Of a DNA stretch of 64,000 nucleotides, positions 15,402-24,348 are shown in pieces; position 1 is the stretch's first letter; each line of letters opens with the position of its first letter. A program made the position numbers and the translations under genes. Below the pieces are notes generated by a model that saw only the letters and a program-made list of their open reading frames with translations, had not been told where the DNA came from and did not search any database. The DNA lies in NCBI RefSeq assembly GCF_000012985.1, contig NC_007645.1:6499001-6563000 (forward strand). Direction: 5' to 3'. The DNA comes from Hahella chejuensis KCTC 2396 (lineage in GTDB: Bacteria > Pseudomonadota > Gammaproteobacteria > Pseudomonadales > Oleiphilaceae).

Positions 15402-18400
15402 CTAAATCTTCCGCACCGACCTCGCAATAATCTCCGCGATAACCGACCGCCCACCGTCAGGAGGAGGACTCCCTCGCTTCACCTTCACCCTATACCCCTT
15501 CACAGAACTGGTGGTAGGCTCAATCGGGGGAAATAGAGACTCGATATATTCCTGGATCTGCTCTGGCTTAATCACCAACACCGGGAGTTTCTTCGCATCT
15601 TCCTTCTTGAAATATTGCTCCATGCGGAGACGCATATTGGCCTTCTGCACAATCGAAAGAATCTGAGTGTATGTCCCAGCTGCCCGGCACTTCTCAATGT
15701 TTTGCAACTCGTGCTTCATGTCGGTAGTCACCGATATCTCACACGCCACCTTCACCTTTCCGCGATACAGCGCAACGTCCACAACCCCACCCGGGCACGG
15801 CTCTTCAATGACCGCCCTGCAACCCCGCTCTTCAGCAAGACGCTTTATGAGATTCTGGAGGTATATGTGTTGTGTGGTGGCGCGCTTTGTATCTTTCTCT
15901 TCTGCGTCTTCCTGGATAGCAGGGGGAGGTGTGGGAGTCTTTGGAGCAGCCCTCTCAGGCTCTTTAATGTGTTGTGCTGGTTTTTGCTTCTCTTGATCCT
16001 CGGCAGGCTCTTGTCTGGAGGGTGCGACGGCCTTTTGCGGCGCCTCTTTCCTCACATACCGTTCTTGGAAGAGTTGCTCTATCTGCGATACAGCAACTCC
16101 ATACTTCTCGCGGGAACGGGACACCAACGCTTCTCGCTGCCGGAATGCGTCGGGGACTTCGATATAGTCTGTTCTAATCGCAACCTCATTCCCCATGTTT
16201 CCCCTTCTCACCAGCGCCTCACCACGCCCCAGTGAAACAATGTTCTGATGATCAAACACGGAGAATCCCTGCGCGAGAGAGCGCGCATCATTGCCGCCAA
16301 CCCGAAACACAATACGGCTATGTGCATTGCCGAGCACAGCGTCTGCAACTTCAGGAGCACGGCTTAGCTGTGAAAGGTATTGATGGGAAAGCGTAAGCCC
16401 CAACTTATACTTCCGGCCTTCTCCAAAAATAGAAGCCAATGACGGCGTCACGAAGTGTTGGCATTCATCGATATAGAGAAAAAACGGTTTGCGATCCTGC
16501 TTCGGTATCGACTGCCTGGCTATCGCATACTGCTGGCATTTGGTAACGAGAAGGCTTCCGAGAAGCTGGGCGTTTGTTGCTCCCATGAGCCCAAGCGGAA
16601 GACGTGCAAGCAGGATCTTTCCTTCTTGCATAATGTTTCCCAAATGAATCCCACCTCTCGGCTGTCCAAGCACATACCGCAGCATGCGAGCTCGAAGAAA
16701 CGAATCGAGACGAGTCACCAACGGCCCGATGGAGCGTGATCCTATACGCGGAAAGTCATGCTCCCAGAATGCTTGTATCGCTTGATCTGTGATAGGAGCG
16801 AGGCATTTTGCCCGATATGAGGCATCAGAGAGGAAATGCCGCAAATCGAGAAGTGAGTACGCCTCATCGCTCTCCACCAGCGCAAGCACGGCCTCTGCAA
16901 GCACTGTTGTCATCACATCGCCCCAGGACGTAGAAAGGCGCGAAATCGTAGATACGAGATCAGAGACTAATAGATTTTTTTCGTGGGAGCTTTCTGCCTG
17001 CAGGATGTTTAATCCAATAGAAAACTGCTCATCAGATGGATCAAACACGATCACATCATCAAATCGATTCTCTGGCATACACTGCAAGATATCGTCGGTT
17101 AGATCGCCATGCGGATCTATGAGCATGCAGCCGTTACCACCACGCGCATCCTGCAACATCATAGAGAGCAACAACGATGACTTTCCTGTCCCAGAAGCAC
17201 CAACCACGTGCGTATGCGCAAATCGATCTATGTGCGGAATGGTAGCGGGTATGCGCTCCCCGTCATGCTGATAGGAGCCAATGACAAGACCGTTTTCATC
17301 CTCTTCTGGAAAGCCCGCGATCTCTCTCACCAACGGTCCTCGTACGGACTCGTCAGGTATATGCACCAACCCCACCAGCTCCTCAAGGGAGAGAATCATG
17401 CCTGTATGATGGCTCGCGCGCGAATACAAGAGCGTGTCGTCGTCATATGTTGGGTAGTACGTGACGTCCAGGGGAAATAGCTCATTTCCATGCACAGAGC
17501 CATACTGATCAAACACCCCATCAAACCCAGCCAAGAGCTCAGGAATCCGCAATTCATCTGCCTGTGCGCCAACCCTGAGAGATACGGCAAAGAGTGGCGA
17601 AGCCGTCTTCATTTTCGCGAATTGAAGAAACTCTGGTGCATCCGCAAAAAAGCAACTCCCGTCCTCCTCATCGGTGAGCGCATCCATGATTGTCCGCGCC
17701 CAGGGATTCTTCACCGGCTCGATGAGCACCTGCATGCAAAGACACTCTCCTTCTCCTGCACGTGAGAGTGCGGACACTAACGCGATGTATGGATCGATAG
17801 CGAAGTTGCGGACATGGACAAGGGGAATAAAGAATTCACGGAACAACCCAAAGTCTATCCGTGCTTGCGTATTGGTGCCGTCCCACGCAGCTAGGAGCAG
17901 ATCATCTCCCGCGTGTACTGACCCTTCTGGAAGAAATGCTCGTAACGTGCTTCCGACATACTCCGCATCAATCTGATGGCACGTCAGCGCGCACTCTACA
18001 ACACCATCAGTACCGACCAGCTCAAAGGAGATTGTCTCCATTGCGCCGGTGAGTGTTCGGAGCATGGCGCACATGCGCTCGTGATTTGTTTTGTATTCTG
18101 GAGGAATACACAGCTGAAACGATACAGGCTCATACGGAAGCGCCCTTGGAAATGGCGGCTGTTCTTCATAGCTTTTCTGGGGAAGTATCTGTCGATCTGG
18201 CCTCCGCTGAAATAACCGCTGCCAGAACGACAAATGGACTCCATCGTCATACGGCGCAACAAGCGGAGCTTCATGCTCGGGTAGCAAGAAAAAGGGGCGG
18301 TATGGAGGTTCAAGTTGTACTGCCTCATCGGCAGAAAGCCATCCCCTTCCCCGCATTTCCCAAGCATAGAAGCTCTTCGTCAGCGCCTCCTCTATGAGTT

Positions 18401-18407
18401 GCGACAC
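15402..18407 (-). CDS. large TraG/VirD4/HerA-type ATPase with C-terminal nuclease-like domain
   Basis: 1001 aa. The N-terminal 390 residues are a family-specific region. A RecA-like motor follows: Walker A GASGTGKSS near residue 405, GCMLIDPHGDLTDD, Walker B region FFLYIDECQHF, and LGLTLSHQYLSQL. This is the arrangement of conjugative coupling proteins and related DNA pumps. A Pro/Glu/Lys-rich linker (about 790-850) leads to a C-terminal domain with GGVVDVALYRGKVKVACEIS, where the Asp and the E-x-S pattern resemble PD-(D/E)xK nucleases. No transmembrane helix is clear. It starts 6 bases after the upstream 168-aa gene, so they are coupled. Confidence 0.83.
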   Translation of the reverse strand: MSQLIEEALTKSFYAWEMRGRGWLSADEAVQLEPPYRPFFLLPEHEAPLVAPYDDGVHLSFWQRLFQRRPDRQILPQKSYEEQPPFPRALPYEPVSFQLCIPPEYKTNHERMCAMLRTLTGAMETISFELVGTDGVVECALTCHQIDAEYVGSTLRAFLPEGSVHAGDDLLLAAWDGTNTQARIDFGLFREFFIPLVHVRNFAIDPYIALVSALSRAGEGECLCMQVLIEPVKNPWARTIMDALTDEEDGSCFFADAPEFLQFAKMKTASPLFAVSLRVGAQADELRIPELLAGFDGVFDQYGSVHGNELFPLDVTYYPTYDDDTLLYSRASHHTGMILSLEELVGLVHIPDESVRGPLVREIAGFPEEDENGLVIGSYQHDGERIPATIPHIDRFAHTHVVGASGTGKSSLLLSMMLQDARGGNGCMLIDPHGDLTDDILQCMPENRFDDVIVFDPSDEQFSIGLNILQAESSHEKNLLVSDLVSTISRLSTSWGDVMTTVLAEAVLALVESDEAYSLLDLRHFLSDASYRAKCLAPITDQAIQAFWEHDFPRIGSRSIGPLVTRLDSFLRARMLRYVLGQPRGGIHLGNIMQEGKILLARLPLGLMGATNAQLLGSLLVTKCQQYAIARQSIPKQDRKPFFLYIDECQHFVTPSLASIFGEGRKYKLGLTLSHQYLSQLSRAPEVADAVLGNAHSRIVFRVGGNDARSLAQGFSVFDHQNIVSLGRGEALVRRGNMGNEVAIRTDYIEVPDAFRQREALVSRSREKYGVAVSQIEQLFQERYVRKEAPQKAVAPSRQEPAEDQEKQKPAQHIKEPERAAPKTPTPPPAIQEDAEEKDTKRATTQHIYLQNLIKRLAEERGCRAVIEEPCPGGVVDVALYRGKVKVACEISVTTDMKHELQNIEKCRAAGTYTQILSIVQKANMRLRMEQYFKKEDAKKLPVLVIKPEQIQEYIESLFPPIEPTTSSVKGYRVKVKRGSPPPDGGRSVIAEIIARSVRKI

Positions 18408-18413
18408 AGCACA

Positions 18414-18920
18414 CTACCGACCACGCCCTAATAGATCCCGAATAGTTGGTTTATAGTCCTCCCGCGCAAGGGCATGCATTCCCCTAGCTTCCAATATGCC
18501 GTCCAGTACTTGCGACACGCAGCCGGCAGTGAGTGACTGGAACATGTTCGCGGTATCCAAGCGGTAGTACGTGATCGGCTTTATGAGGTGTCTGATAACG
18601 AAGCCTATAACCGGGAGGCGGGATAACCACGCAAAAAAGCCAGAGTCGATATACCCAAGCCACCACGAAATAAAGAACCCATTACCAAACGGCGCGGCGC
18701 ATACATGGAAGACATGCTCCCCTCGACGGACTTGGAGATATTCACGCTTTGAGGAGCCGATACCACCTTCAGAGAATCGGACTCGTTCAGTCCGTACTCG
18801 CGGCGCATCGTGCTCTTTAAGCTTGTGCTCGACGGCATCGTAGAATTCATTGGTGGACTGCTGTAGTCCTTCGACTCGGTAATGCCAGTTAGAAATGATA
18901 TCGGTAGGAATGGTACGCAT
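18414..18920 (-). CDS. hypothetical protein between the two pump-like ATPases
   Basis: 168 aa from the ATG with an upstream GGGAGG; a longer frame upstream has no ribosome site. The protein has a hydrophobic stretch around residues 88-115 (FFISWWLGYIDSG and LPVIGFVIRHLI) and is otherwise soluble and basic. I do not recognise it. Its position directly ahead of the large ATPase, 6 bases apart, suggests that it anchors or regulates that motor. Confidence 0.7.
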   Translation of the reverse strand: MRTIPTDIISNWHYRVEGLQQSTNEFYDAVEHKLKEHDAPRVRTERVRFSEGGIGSSKREYLQVRRGEHVFHVCAAPFGNGFFISWWLGYIDSGFFAWLSRLPVIGFVIRHLIKPITYYRLDTANMFQSLTAGCVSQVLDGILEARGMHALAREDYKPTIRDLLGRGR

Positions 18921-19225
18921 ACTTAACCTCCCTTTGCAGGTAAACGCATACTGCATAACACGCGCGTACTGCGCCGTCTTATGCGCTCTTCTTGCAACGT
19001 TAAAAAGCGTAGTGTGACCTAGCGCATATCTCAATGAAGTCGGTATGACAAAATTACTTTTTAATGTATATGCGTTGGTAACGATCAGAAATAAAACGCA
19101 CCGAGTTATTTATATTTACTGGTGTATATTTCCATTACCAGCGTTCAGCCTATATTGAACATGGACAGCGCCTTATATAGGAATACCATCGGTAACCATT
19201 TCCCAACAAAGTAGCTGGAGCATAC
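18921..19225. other. 305-bp gap between the 168-aa gene and the second ATPase
   Basis: AT-rich, without a credible gene. It should hold the promoter of the 168-aa gene and large ATPase on the minus strand. No clear terminator or clear sigma-70 boxes were identified. Confidence 0.4.
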
Positions 19226-20431
19226 CTAATGAAGCTTTCGCTTTTTCACAAAGTTCGTACGCGGCGGTAACGTATTCGCACTGAACGGTTTGCTCGCAGT
19301 ACCATCAATCATGAGTGAGAGCGCAATCGAGTGATACGGCAAGCTCATCAAATCATCCGCAGAGAATACTCGATTAAAGTGCTTCGCCATAATCGGCGCA
19401 TCCAGCGGCCCCAGGCGGAACGAAATGAGTGTTCCCATGTTGGATAACACTGCTTGGCTAATCTTTGGTTCAAGCTGATGGAGATGCTGGTGTGCAAACA
19501 CCAACCCAACCTTATACTTCCGAAGCTCAGACACCATCGACACAACCGCCTCTGTGGTGAAGTGCTGGAACTCATCGACATAGAGATAGAACGGGCGACG
19601 TGCATGCTCTGGGATATTTGCACGAGAGAAGGCAGCACTCTGAATGATGTTTATGAGAAACGCGCCTAGGAGACGTGTACTGTCCGCTCCAAGCTTTCCT
19701 TTAGCAAGGTTTACAACGAGCACCTTCCCCTCATCCATCGCTTTGCGAATCGAAAGCTGGACTGGTGGATTTGTCAGCATGCGGTATAGACGAGGGTCAG
19801 CCAGAAACGCCCCCACCTTGTTCTCAATAGGCGCGCATGCTTCACGCTTTTGAGCTGGCGTGTACCGCGCCCACTCTTTTGTCCAAAAGCGTAGAACCGC
19901 CTCATTCTTCACATGAGCTAGAACGAGGTTTCGAAACTCTTTATCTCCTGGAAGTCTGGTGATATCGGGAAATGAAGCCTTTCCATATTCCAGGAGCGCA
20001 AACAGAGTATTACGGAGCAAATGCTCCATACGGACACCCCAAGCTCCCTTCCCCCATAGTTGTTGCAAGACGTCCATAATGCTGGACGCGACCATAGGAA
20101 TATACGCTGTTCCCACGCCACGCAGCGGGTTATATCCATACGGCTGATTTGGATCAGCTGCATCCAAATAGATGAAGTTATCCTGAAGAGACTTCGGTAC
20201 ACGCTGAGCGATACGCTCTGCTATATCACCGTGGGGGTCGATAAAAGCACAGCCACGCCCAGCATGGATGTCCTGCAGGATGAGGTTTTCGAGAAGGGTA
20301 GATTTACCGGCACCTGTCTTCCCTATGGCGTACATATGGAAAAGCCGGTCTGGCTGCTTTATGCCAAATCGAGAATACGGTGGCCGCCAGTTCGTTTGCC
20401 CAAAATATGAAACTGCATGATTGTTTGCCAT
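19226..20431 (-). CDS. compact TraG/VirD4-type ATPase
   Basis: 401 aa from the ATG (MANNHAVSYF); an earlier in-frame start adds a Cys-rich stretch without ribosome site. Walker A is GKTGAGKSTLLENLI near residue 36, then GCAFIDPHGDIAERIAQ, the Walker B-like FYLYVDEFQHF and the sensor segment VGLVFAHQHLHQLEPKI. The same signatures as in the 1001-aa protein show common descent, but this one lacks the large N-terminal domain and the nuclease-like tail. No membrane helices, unlike classical VirD4. Together the two may form a two-part DNA-transfer or DNA-processing motor. Confidence 0.85.
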   Translation of the reverse strand: MANNHAVSYFGQTNWRPPYSRFGIKQPDRLFHMYAIGKTGAGKSTLLENLILQDIHAGRGCAFIDPHGDIAERIAQRVPKSLQDNFIYLDAADPNQPYGYNPLRGVGTAYIPMVASSIMDVLQQLWGKGAWGVRMEHLLRNTLFALLEYGKASFPDITRLPGDKEFRNLVLAHVKNEAVLRFWTKEWARYTPAQKREACAPIENKVGAFLADPRLYRMLTNPPVQLSIRKAMDEGKVLVVNLAKGKLGADSTRLLGAFLINIIQSAAFSRANIPEHARRPFYLYVDEFQHFTTEAVVSMVSELRKYKVGLVFAHQHLHQLEPKISQAVLSNMGTLISFRLGPLDAPIMAKHFNRVFSADDLMSLPYHSIALSLMIDGTASKPFSANTLPPRTNFVKKRKLH

Positions 20432-20502
20432 GCAGAGAGATAAACATCCTAGACACAACCTGACACGGCATGCCTTTGTGCGGAATAGACACACACTCCT
20501 CA

Positions 20503-20525
20503 GGGAAATTCAGTCTGAATTTCCC
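20503..20525. promoter_or_regulatory. inverted repeat upstream of the compact ATPase
   Basis: Perfect 10-bp arms GGGAAATTCA / TGAATTTCCC around GTC, 72 bases upstream of the ATPase start. It could be an operator or a hairpin that separates it from the C39-like gene. Confidence 0.55.
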
Positions 20526-20588
20526 CATTCTCTTTACCTAATACTTGTAGGAAGGTTAATAATATGAAAGTAATATTATTAAAACCAC

Positions 20589-20969
20589 TCAACTCTCAAT
20601 TACCAAAACACGAGTAATTTCATGTTTGGTTATCTTCTTTGGCGAGGGAGTACTTGGGCAAGGATCAAAGAATAGGCCATTATGATAGACAAACCAATGT
20701 CTCAAATTTTTATCACCTCTGTATCTACCATAACAAAGAGCAGTTTTATTAGTCTTATTCAGTGAGTATTTAAGTATAGGATCTAAGCCAAATTTAATTT
20801 TAACGGCCAACTTCATTTCTGAGATTTTCATAAATCCTTTTCTCTTTATAATATTTTTATTATCTATCCATTTGTCAGCTTGCTCAAAGCTTTCAATGTC
20901 TTTGCAAATCATTGCGAAAGAAGCAATACCACACCCTTCACTGGAGTCAATTTGTTTAATAGTCTCCAT
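20589..20969 (-). CDS. C39-like cysteine peptidase
   Basis: 126 aa from the ATG after AAGGAG. Catalytic residues of papain-fold C39-like peptidases can be placed: Gln-Cys region QIDSSEGCGIASFAMI (Cys near residue 14), His in RHWFVYHNG and Asp in FFDPCPS. Such domains cleave double-glycine leaders when fused to ABC exporters, but here the domain is alone and has no transporter partner. GC is low, suggesting cargo. Substrate unknown. Confidence 0.72.
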   Translation of the reverse strand: METIKQIDSSEGCGIASFAMICKDIESFEQADKWIDNKNIIKRKGFMKISEMKLAVKIKFGLDPILKYSLNKTNKTALCYGRYRGDKNLRHWFVYHNGLFFDPCPSTPSPKKITKHEITRVLVIES

Positions 20970-21060
20970 ACAAATCTCCTTATGTGTTTTTGATGACCAT
21001 GTAAAAACATAGCGAGAAGCCAAGGTCACTCCTCAAGAACTCGGAACACTTAATAAGTAC

Positions 21061-21690
21061 CTAAACAAAATTAATCTTATATTCCTGTCCAAACTTTGAC
21101 AGAATGTCGTTCACTGACTCTTTCAGCCTGTCGAAAGTCTCATACGAATCCAAAGGCAGCCAGCTGTACTTCACCTTTCGCCACAAGATCTCTATCAGGT
21201 TTAGCTCCGGTGAATATTTCGGCAAATAGATCGGCCAGATGCCTTTATCTATCCAATCCAACCTATGTCGGCGAAACTCCGCAGAGCGATGCATGGAGGC
21301 GTTGTCCAGAAGCACCACGGCAGGCTTAAGCGGATCTTTACTCTCCGCCAGCTTATTAAAAAGCGCTACGACTTTGGCGGAGTCCACCCGCTCCTCTGTG
21401 GCATGGAATATCAGCTTCTGGCGGCGACTCATAAACCCCAGAACGTTCAGTCTCTTATTGTGTGGATAGGATTTCATTTGCGTCGGCTTCCCCACAGGGC
21501 TCCAGCCATAAGGTAAGTTAGAACGCTGACTGAACCCTGATTCATCAAAGTAGTAAAGCTCGATTTCGCCTGCATCCTCCCAGGATTGAAGATCTTTCAC
21601 AACGCCTTGAAACTGGCGGAAGGCGACTTCATCCCGAAGCGCGCGCAGCGAAAAGCGGAATCGCTTGAAGCTATACTTTGATTTTTTTTA
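21061..21690 (-). CDS. IS630 transposase, C-terminal DDE catalytic part
   Basis: Frame reading on from the A8 tract (about 21680) through KYSFKRFRFSLRALRDEV into the catalytic core: first Asp in LYYFDESGFS, second in VVLLDNASMH, and Glu in NLIEILWRKVKY, the DDE triad of IS630/Tc1-mariner enzymes. Its own ATG at 21600 is internal and would give a protein lacking the DNA-binding part. Active product probably needs frameshifting, unless the copy is dead. Confidence 0.83.
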
Positions 21691-22087
21691 AGTTCCGTTT
21701 AACGGTCTCCAGACTGGCGCTTTTTCCAGTTTCTTTTTCCAGACGTATCTGGACATCTCGTAGTTGTTGGGGCTGCTCGTCAATCCACTTACAAACCTTT
21801 TCTTGTTCCTGCTCCGTGTAAATGGGCGGTCTTCCCGGGGAGGCGTCGCTAATGAGGCCGCATATTCCCATGCTTTCCCACTGCTCAATCCAGATCGAAA
21901 TGGTGTTGCGGTGGAAGTCGATAATGTCGGCAATTTTATCGATTTTATACCCCTTATTGCTGAGCAGTATGGCGTGACAGCGAATACGGAAGCGGGAGCT
22001 CGGGCTGTAGCGAAACCCATCGGTAAGAGTCTTTATTTCAGCGGGCTTAAGATGATTGACGTACTTCACGGTGCAAAATATGATCAA
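21671..22087 (-). CDS. IS630 transposase, N-terminal part (HTH)
   Basis: 138 aa containing the helix-turn-helix domains that bind the IS ends: FRIRCHAILLSNKGYKIDKI, FHRNTISIWIEQWE and the GRPPIYTEQEQE linker. The frame stops just after an eight-A tract. The catalytic half continues in another frame at 21061-21690, so a one-base shift (or slippage on the A run) is needed for a full transposase. Confidence 0.85.
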   Translation of the reverse strand: MIIFCTVKYVNHLKPAEIKTLTDGFRYSPSSRFRIRCHAILLSNKGYKIDKIADIIDFHRNTISIWIEQWESMGICGLISDASPGRPPIYTEQEQEKVCKWIDEQPQQLRDVQIRLEKETGKSASLETVKRNLKKIKV

Positions 22088-22115
22088 ATTGAGTGGTCGT
22101 AAGTCGCCTATTTTA

Positions 22116-22688
22116 TTAGAAAATTTTTATTTTTCTACTTATAAACAGCTTAAATCCTTGCAAATCTATCAAGAGGATCAGCATAAAAAGTGGAACTTTA
22201 ATATAAATACTGCTCTTATCAAAACGACACAACGCCTTCATAAGTAAAACACCATACATACCAAAAATAGTAAACACTAAAAAAGATAAAATCGGAGCTA
22301 CAATATATATACTAACAACTGATACCAATGGCTTTATAGAAATGACAACAATAACAAGGATAAGTGCAGCACTTGCCATGTCCGTATAATGAGCGAGTAT
22401 TGCATCAGCAGGTTTCTTTTGCTTATACTCATCCATATAAAATATTTCTTCCATTATCTTATCAACATCAATCCTTTTACTTGCATGCAAGTAGTTAATA
22501 ATTGAAGTTTGGAAAAAACCACCAATAACAAGGAAAAACCAGTAGCCATCTTGTTCGGCCCACATATGCGGCCAAAAACTACCATAACTCAGACAAAATA
22601 TTATATATATAGGAACAGAGAACAATAACACAAAAAGAAGGATCGCAAAGGCTATGCCCTGCCCCGTAAAACTGTCATGGCTTCTCAT
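22116..22688 (-). CDS. four-helix membrane protein of unknown function
   Basis: 190 aa with hydrophobic segments near residues 12-34, 49-65, 108-130 and 133-152 plus a hydrophobic C-terminus, in a low-GC region. No family recognised. It is the last of three minus-strand AT-rich genes and lies against the IS630 copy. It may be cargo of defence type, where membrane effectors are common, but no sensor or nuclease domain is visible in this protein. Confidence 0.62.
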   Translation of the reverse strand: MRSHDSFTGQGIAFAILLFVLLFSVPIYIIFCLSYGSFWPHMWAEQDGYWFFLVIGGFFQTSIINYLHASKRIDVDKIMEEIFYMDEYKQKKPADAILAHYTDMASAALILVIVVISIKPLVSVVSIYIVAPILSFLVFTIFGMYGVLLMKALCRFDKSSIYIKVPLFMLILLIDLQGFKLFISRKIKIF

Positions 22689-22860
22689 CTAACATCCCTT
22701 TACTAGTACTTCTGCGCATTATTGATAACGCTTCTAGAAACAAAAGTCTCACATCATTAGTATGCGACTGCACAGCGATTTAAGTTATCATTACAATTTT
22801 CATACCCACACTTGTATGCTGCTAATAACAGATTCAGTCTATTCGCTATTTTTCGACACT

Positions 22861-23631
22861 TCATATCCTGATAAACTCTTGTTTAGCATACTCCTCCAGA
22901 AGTCTATCGAGTATTTCATCTATCATTTCATCGTACTTTGAAAGATCAATATCGTTAGTAGCTGAAAATCCAAGATCAATACAGTCTTTCGCACTACGAT
23001 AATCACGCCGACCACAATATTTAGCAAGCGCTAGAATGTCTAATTCAAGGTCTGAAACCAACTTTGATATAGTGCCACTACTTACTACGCCAGCTTCTTT
23101 CACAATCATATCTATTGTATTTTCACAAAGAACATCTACGGATAGATTATTTCGGATTGAATCTGTGTAGCGAAACACATGAGAAGCTAACGTCTCGAAC
23201 TTGTCCTTTCCTCTTAATTGATATGCCAATACAGGATTCACTGTTGCCAACTCCAGAAGCGCATCGTCAAGCGGTGTAACAAGTCTTTCCTCAATATCAA
23301 TTTTTAACGAATTCGAGATATCAGTGAGTGACTGGATAATAAGAGGTAGGACTGATACCTTAATATCTTCCGAATCAAACGGAAGACCTCTTTCTTCTAC
23401 TCTCTTAAAATAATGTAATAAAAATTTCTCGGCAGTAGCATTAGGGTTAAATATAGACATGTTGACTGCATATCTAATTTCGAGCAGAAAATAAAGCACC
23501 TTACGTGCGCTTCTCTTACTCTCCGTCCAGTTCTTATAAAAGTATCCAGCACTGCTTATAACAGCAGCAAGCAATATTCCAACCAAGCTAACCAATGCAG
23601 CAATAAACTTCACATCAGAAAAAACGTCCAT
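22861..23631 (-). CDS. single-pass membrane protein with helical cytoplasmic domain
   Basis: 256 aa. One N-terminal transmembrane helix (AALVSLVGILLAAVISSAGYFY) is followed by a basic stretch and a long helical soluble region without recognisable motif. Low GC and rare-codon-rich like its neighbours. It lies between two other membrane proteins on the same strand, spacing 60-170 bases, and may work with them. Function unknown. Confidence 0.62.
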   Translation of the reverse strand: MDVFSDVKFIAALVSLVGILLAAVISSAGYFYKNWTESKRSARKVLYFLLEIRYAVNMSIFNPNATAEKFLLHYFKRVEERGLPFDSEDIKVSVLPLIIQSLTDISNSLKIDIEERLVTPLDDALLELATVNPVLAYQLRGKDKFETLASHVFRYTDSIRNNLSVDVLCENTIDMIVKEAGVVSSGTISKLVSDLELDILALAKYCGRRDYRSAKDCIDLGFSATNDIDLSKYDEMIDEILDRLLEEYAKQEFIRI

Positions 23632-23691
23632 TTAGTCATCCATTAATACATAAAACTATTCAAACATGAAAATTCATTACAAAGTTCACAT

Positions 23692-24183
23692 CTAATCATT
23701 TTTATCAATCTTATTTAGCTTTTCTTCCACATCAGACATTTTACGCTCTATATTCTTGATCGCCTTAGAATAATTCTTCAAATTGCTAAACTTTCTTATA
23801 TTATCGAAAGCAACCAATATTGTCACACCCCAAACAGGAACCGACAGCGGCAAGAGGAATTTAGTCACTGGCTCAAGAACAGGAACAACCGAAATTATGA
23901 TTGGACTGACTATAATCAAACCAAGTCCAATATTCATAAAGAAAAGAATAAAAAATATATCAGAATAAACAGCTCTAGCTAACGCAGCATTCGACCTTTT
24001 AACCTCAGCCAAATGCTCCTTTTCCCAAGTTAGAATTCGCATCTTATTTTCATATCTTTTAATTCTCCTTCCATTCCTATAATCAACATACTTGTTTTTC
24101 AATGGAGTACAAATATATGCCAGGACTACAACAAGACCAGATGCAGCAACACCTTGCCAGAAAGCCATACTAAAGAATTCCAC
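23692..24183 (-). CDS. membrane protein with coiled-coil tails
   Basis: 163 aa. An N-terminal helix (VAASGLVVVLAYIC), a charged coiled-coil region, two central helices (FFILFFMNIGLGLIIV and FLLPLSVPVWGVTILVAF) and a C-terminal coiled coil (IERKMSDVEEKLNKIDKND). First gene of the three-membrane-protein set. No family recognised. Confidence 0.6.
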   Translation of the reverse strand: MEFFSMAFWQGVAASGLVVVLAYICTPLKNKYVDYRNGRRIKRYENKMRILTWEKEHLAEVKRSNAALARAVYSDIFFILFFMNIGLGLIIVSPIIISVVPVLEPVTKFLLPLSVPVWGVTILVAFDNIRKFSNLKNYSKAIKNIERKMSDVEEKLNKIDKND

Positions 24184-24348
24184 AAACCACCTCTTATACT
24201 AGAAAAAACAGCAATTTATTACAAACAACCCTACTACGAGTAGCAATATTTAATTTCGCTCCATTCACTTCCAATCCATCTTAGGAAAGCGGCTAAAGTT
24301 GAGTTTTTGCGCACCTATTTTTCTCCCTTTCACCACTATTCACCATGT

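Larger units (their letters stand above)
21057..22101 (-). mobile_element. IS630-family insertion sequence
   Basis: About 1.05 kb with a transposase split in two frames. The proposed ends both start with TAC and show weak inverted similarity, with TA dinucleotides at both borders, which fits the TA target preference of IS630. The exact ends are uncertain. It separates the C39-like gene from the downstream membrane-protein cluster. Confidence 0.75.

Noticed and set aside
15402-20431. Island as a complete conjugative element
   Set aside because: No relaxase, VirB4 or pilus genes found; ATPases alone do not show conjugation.
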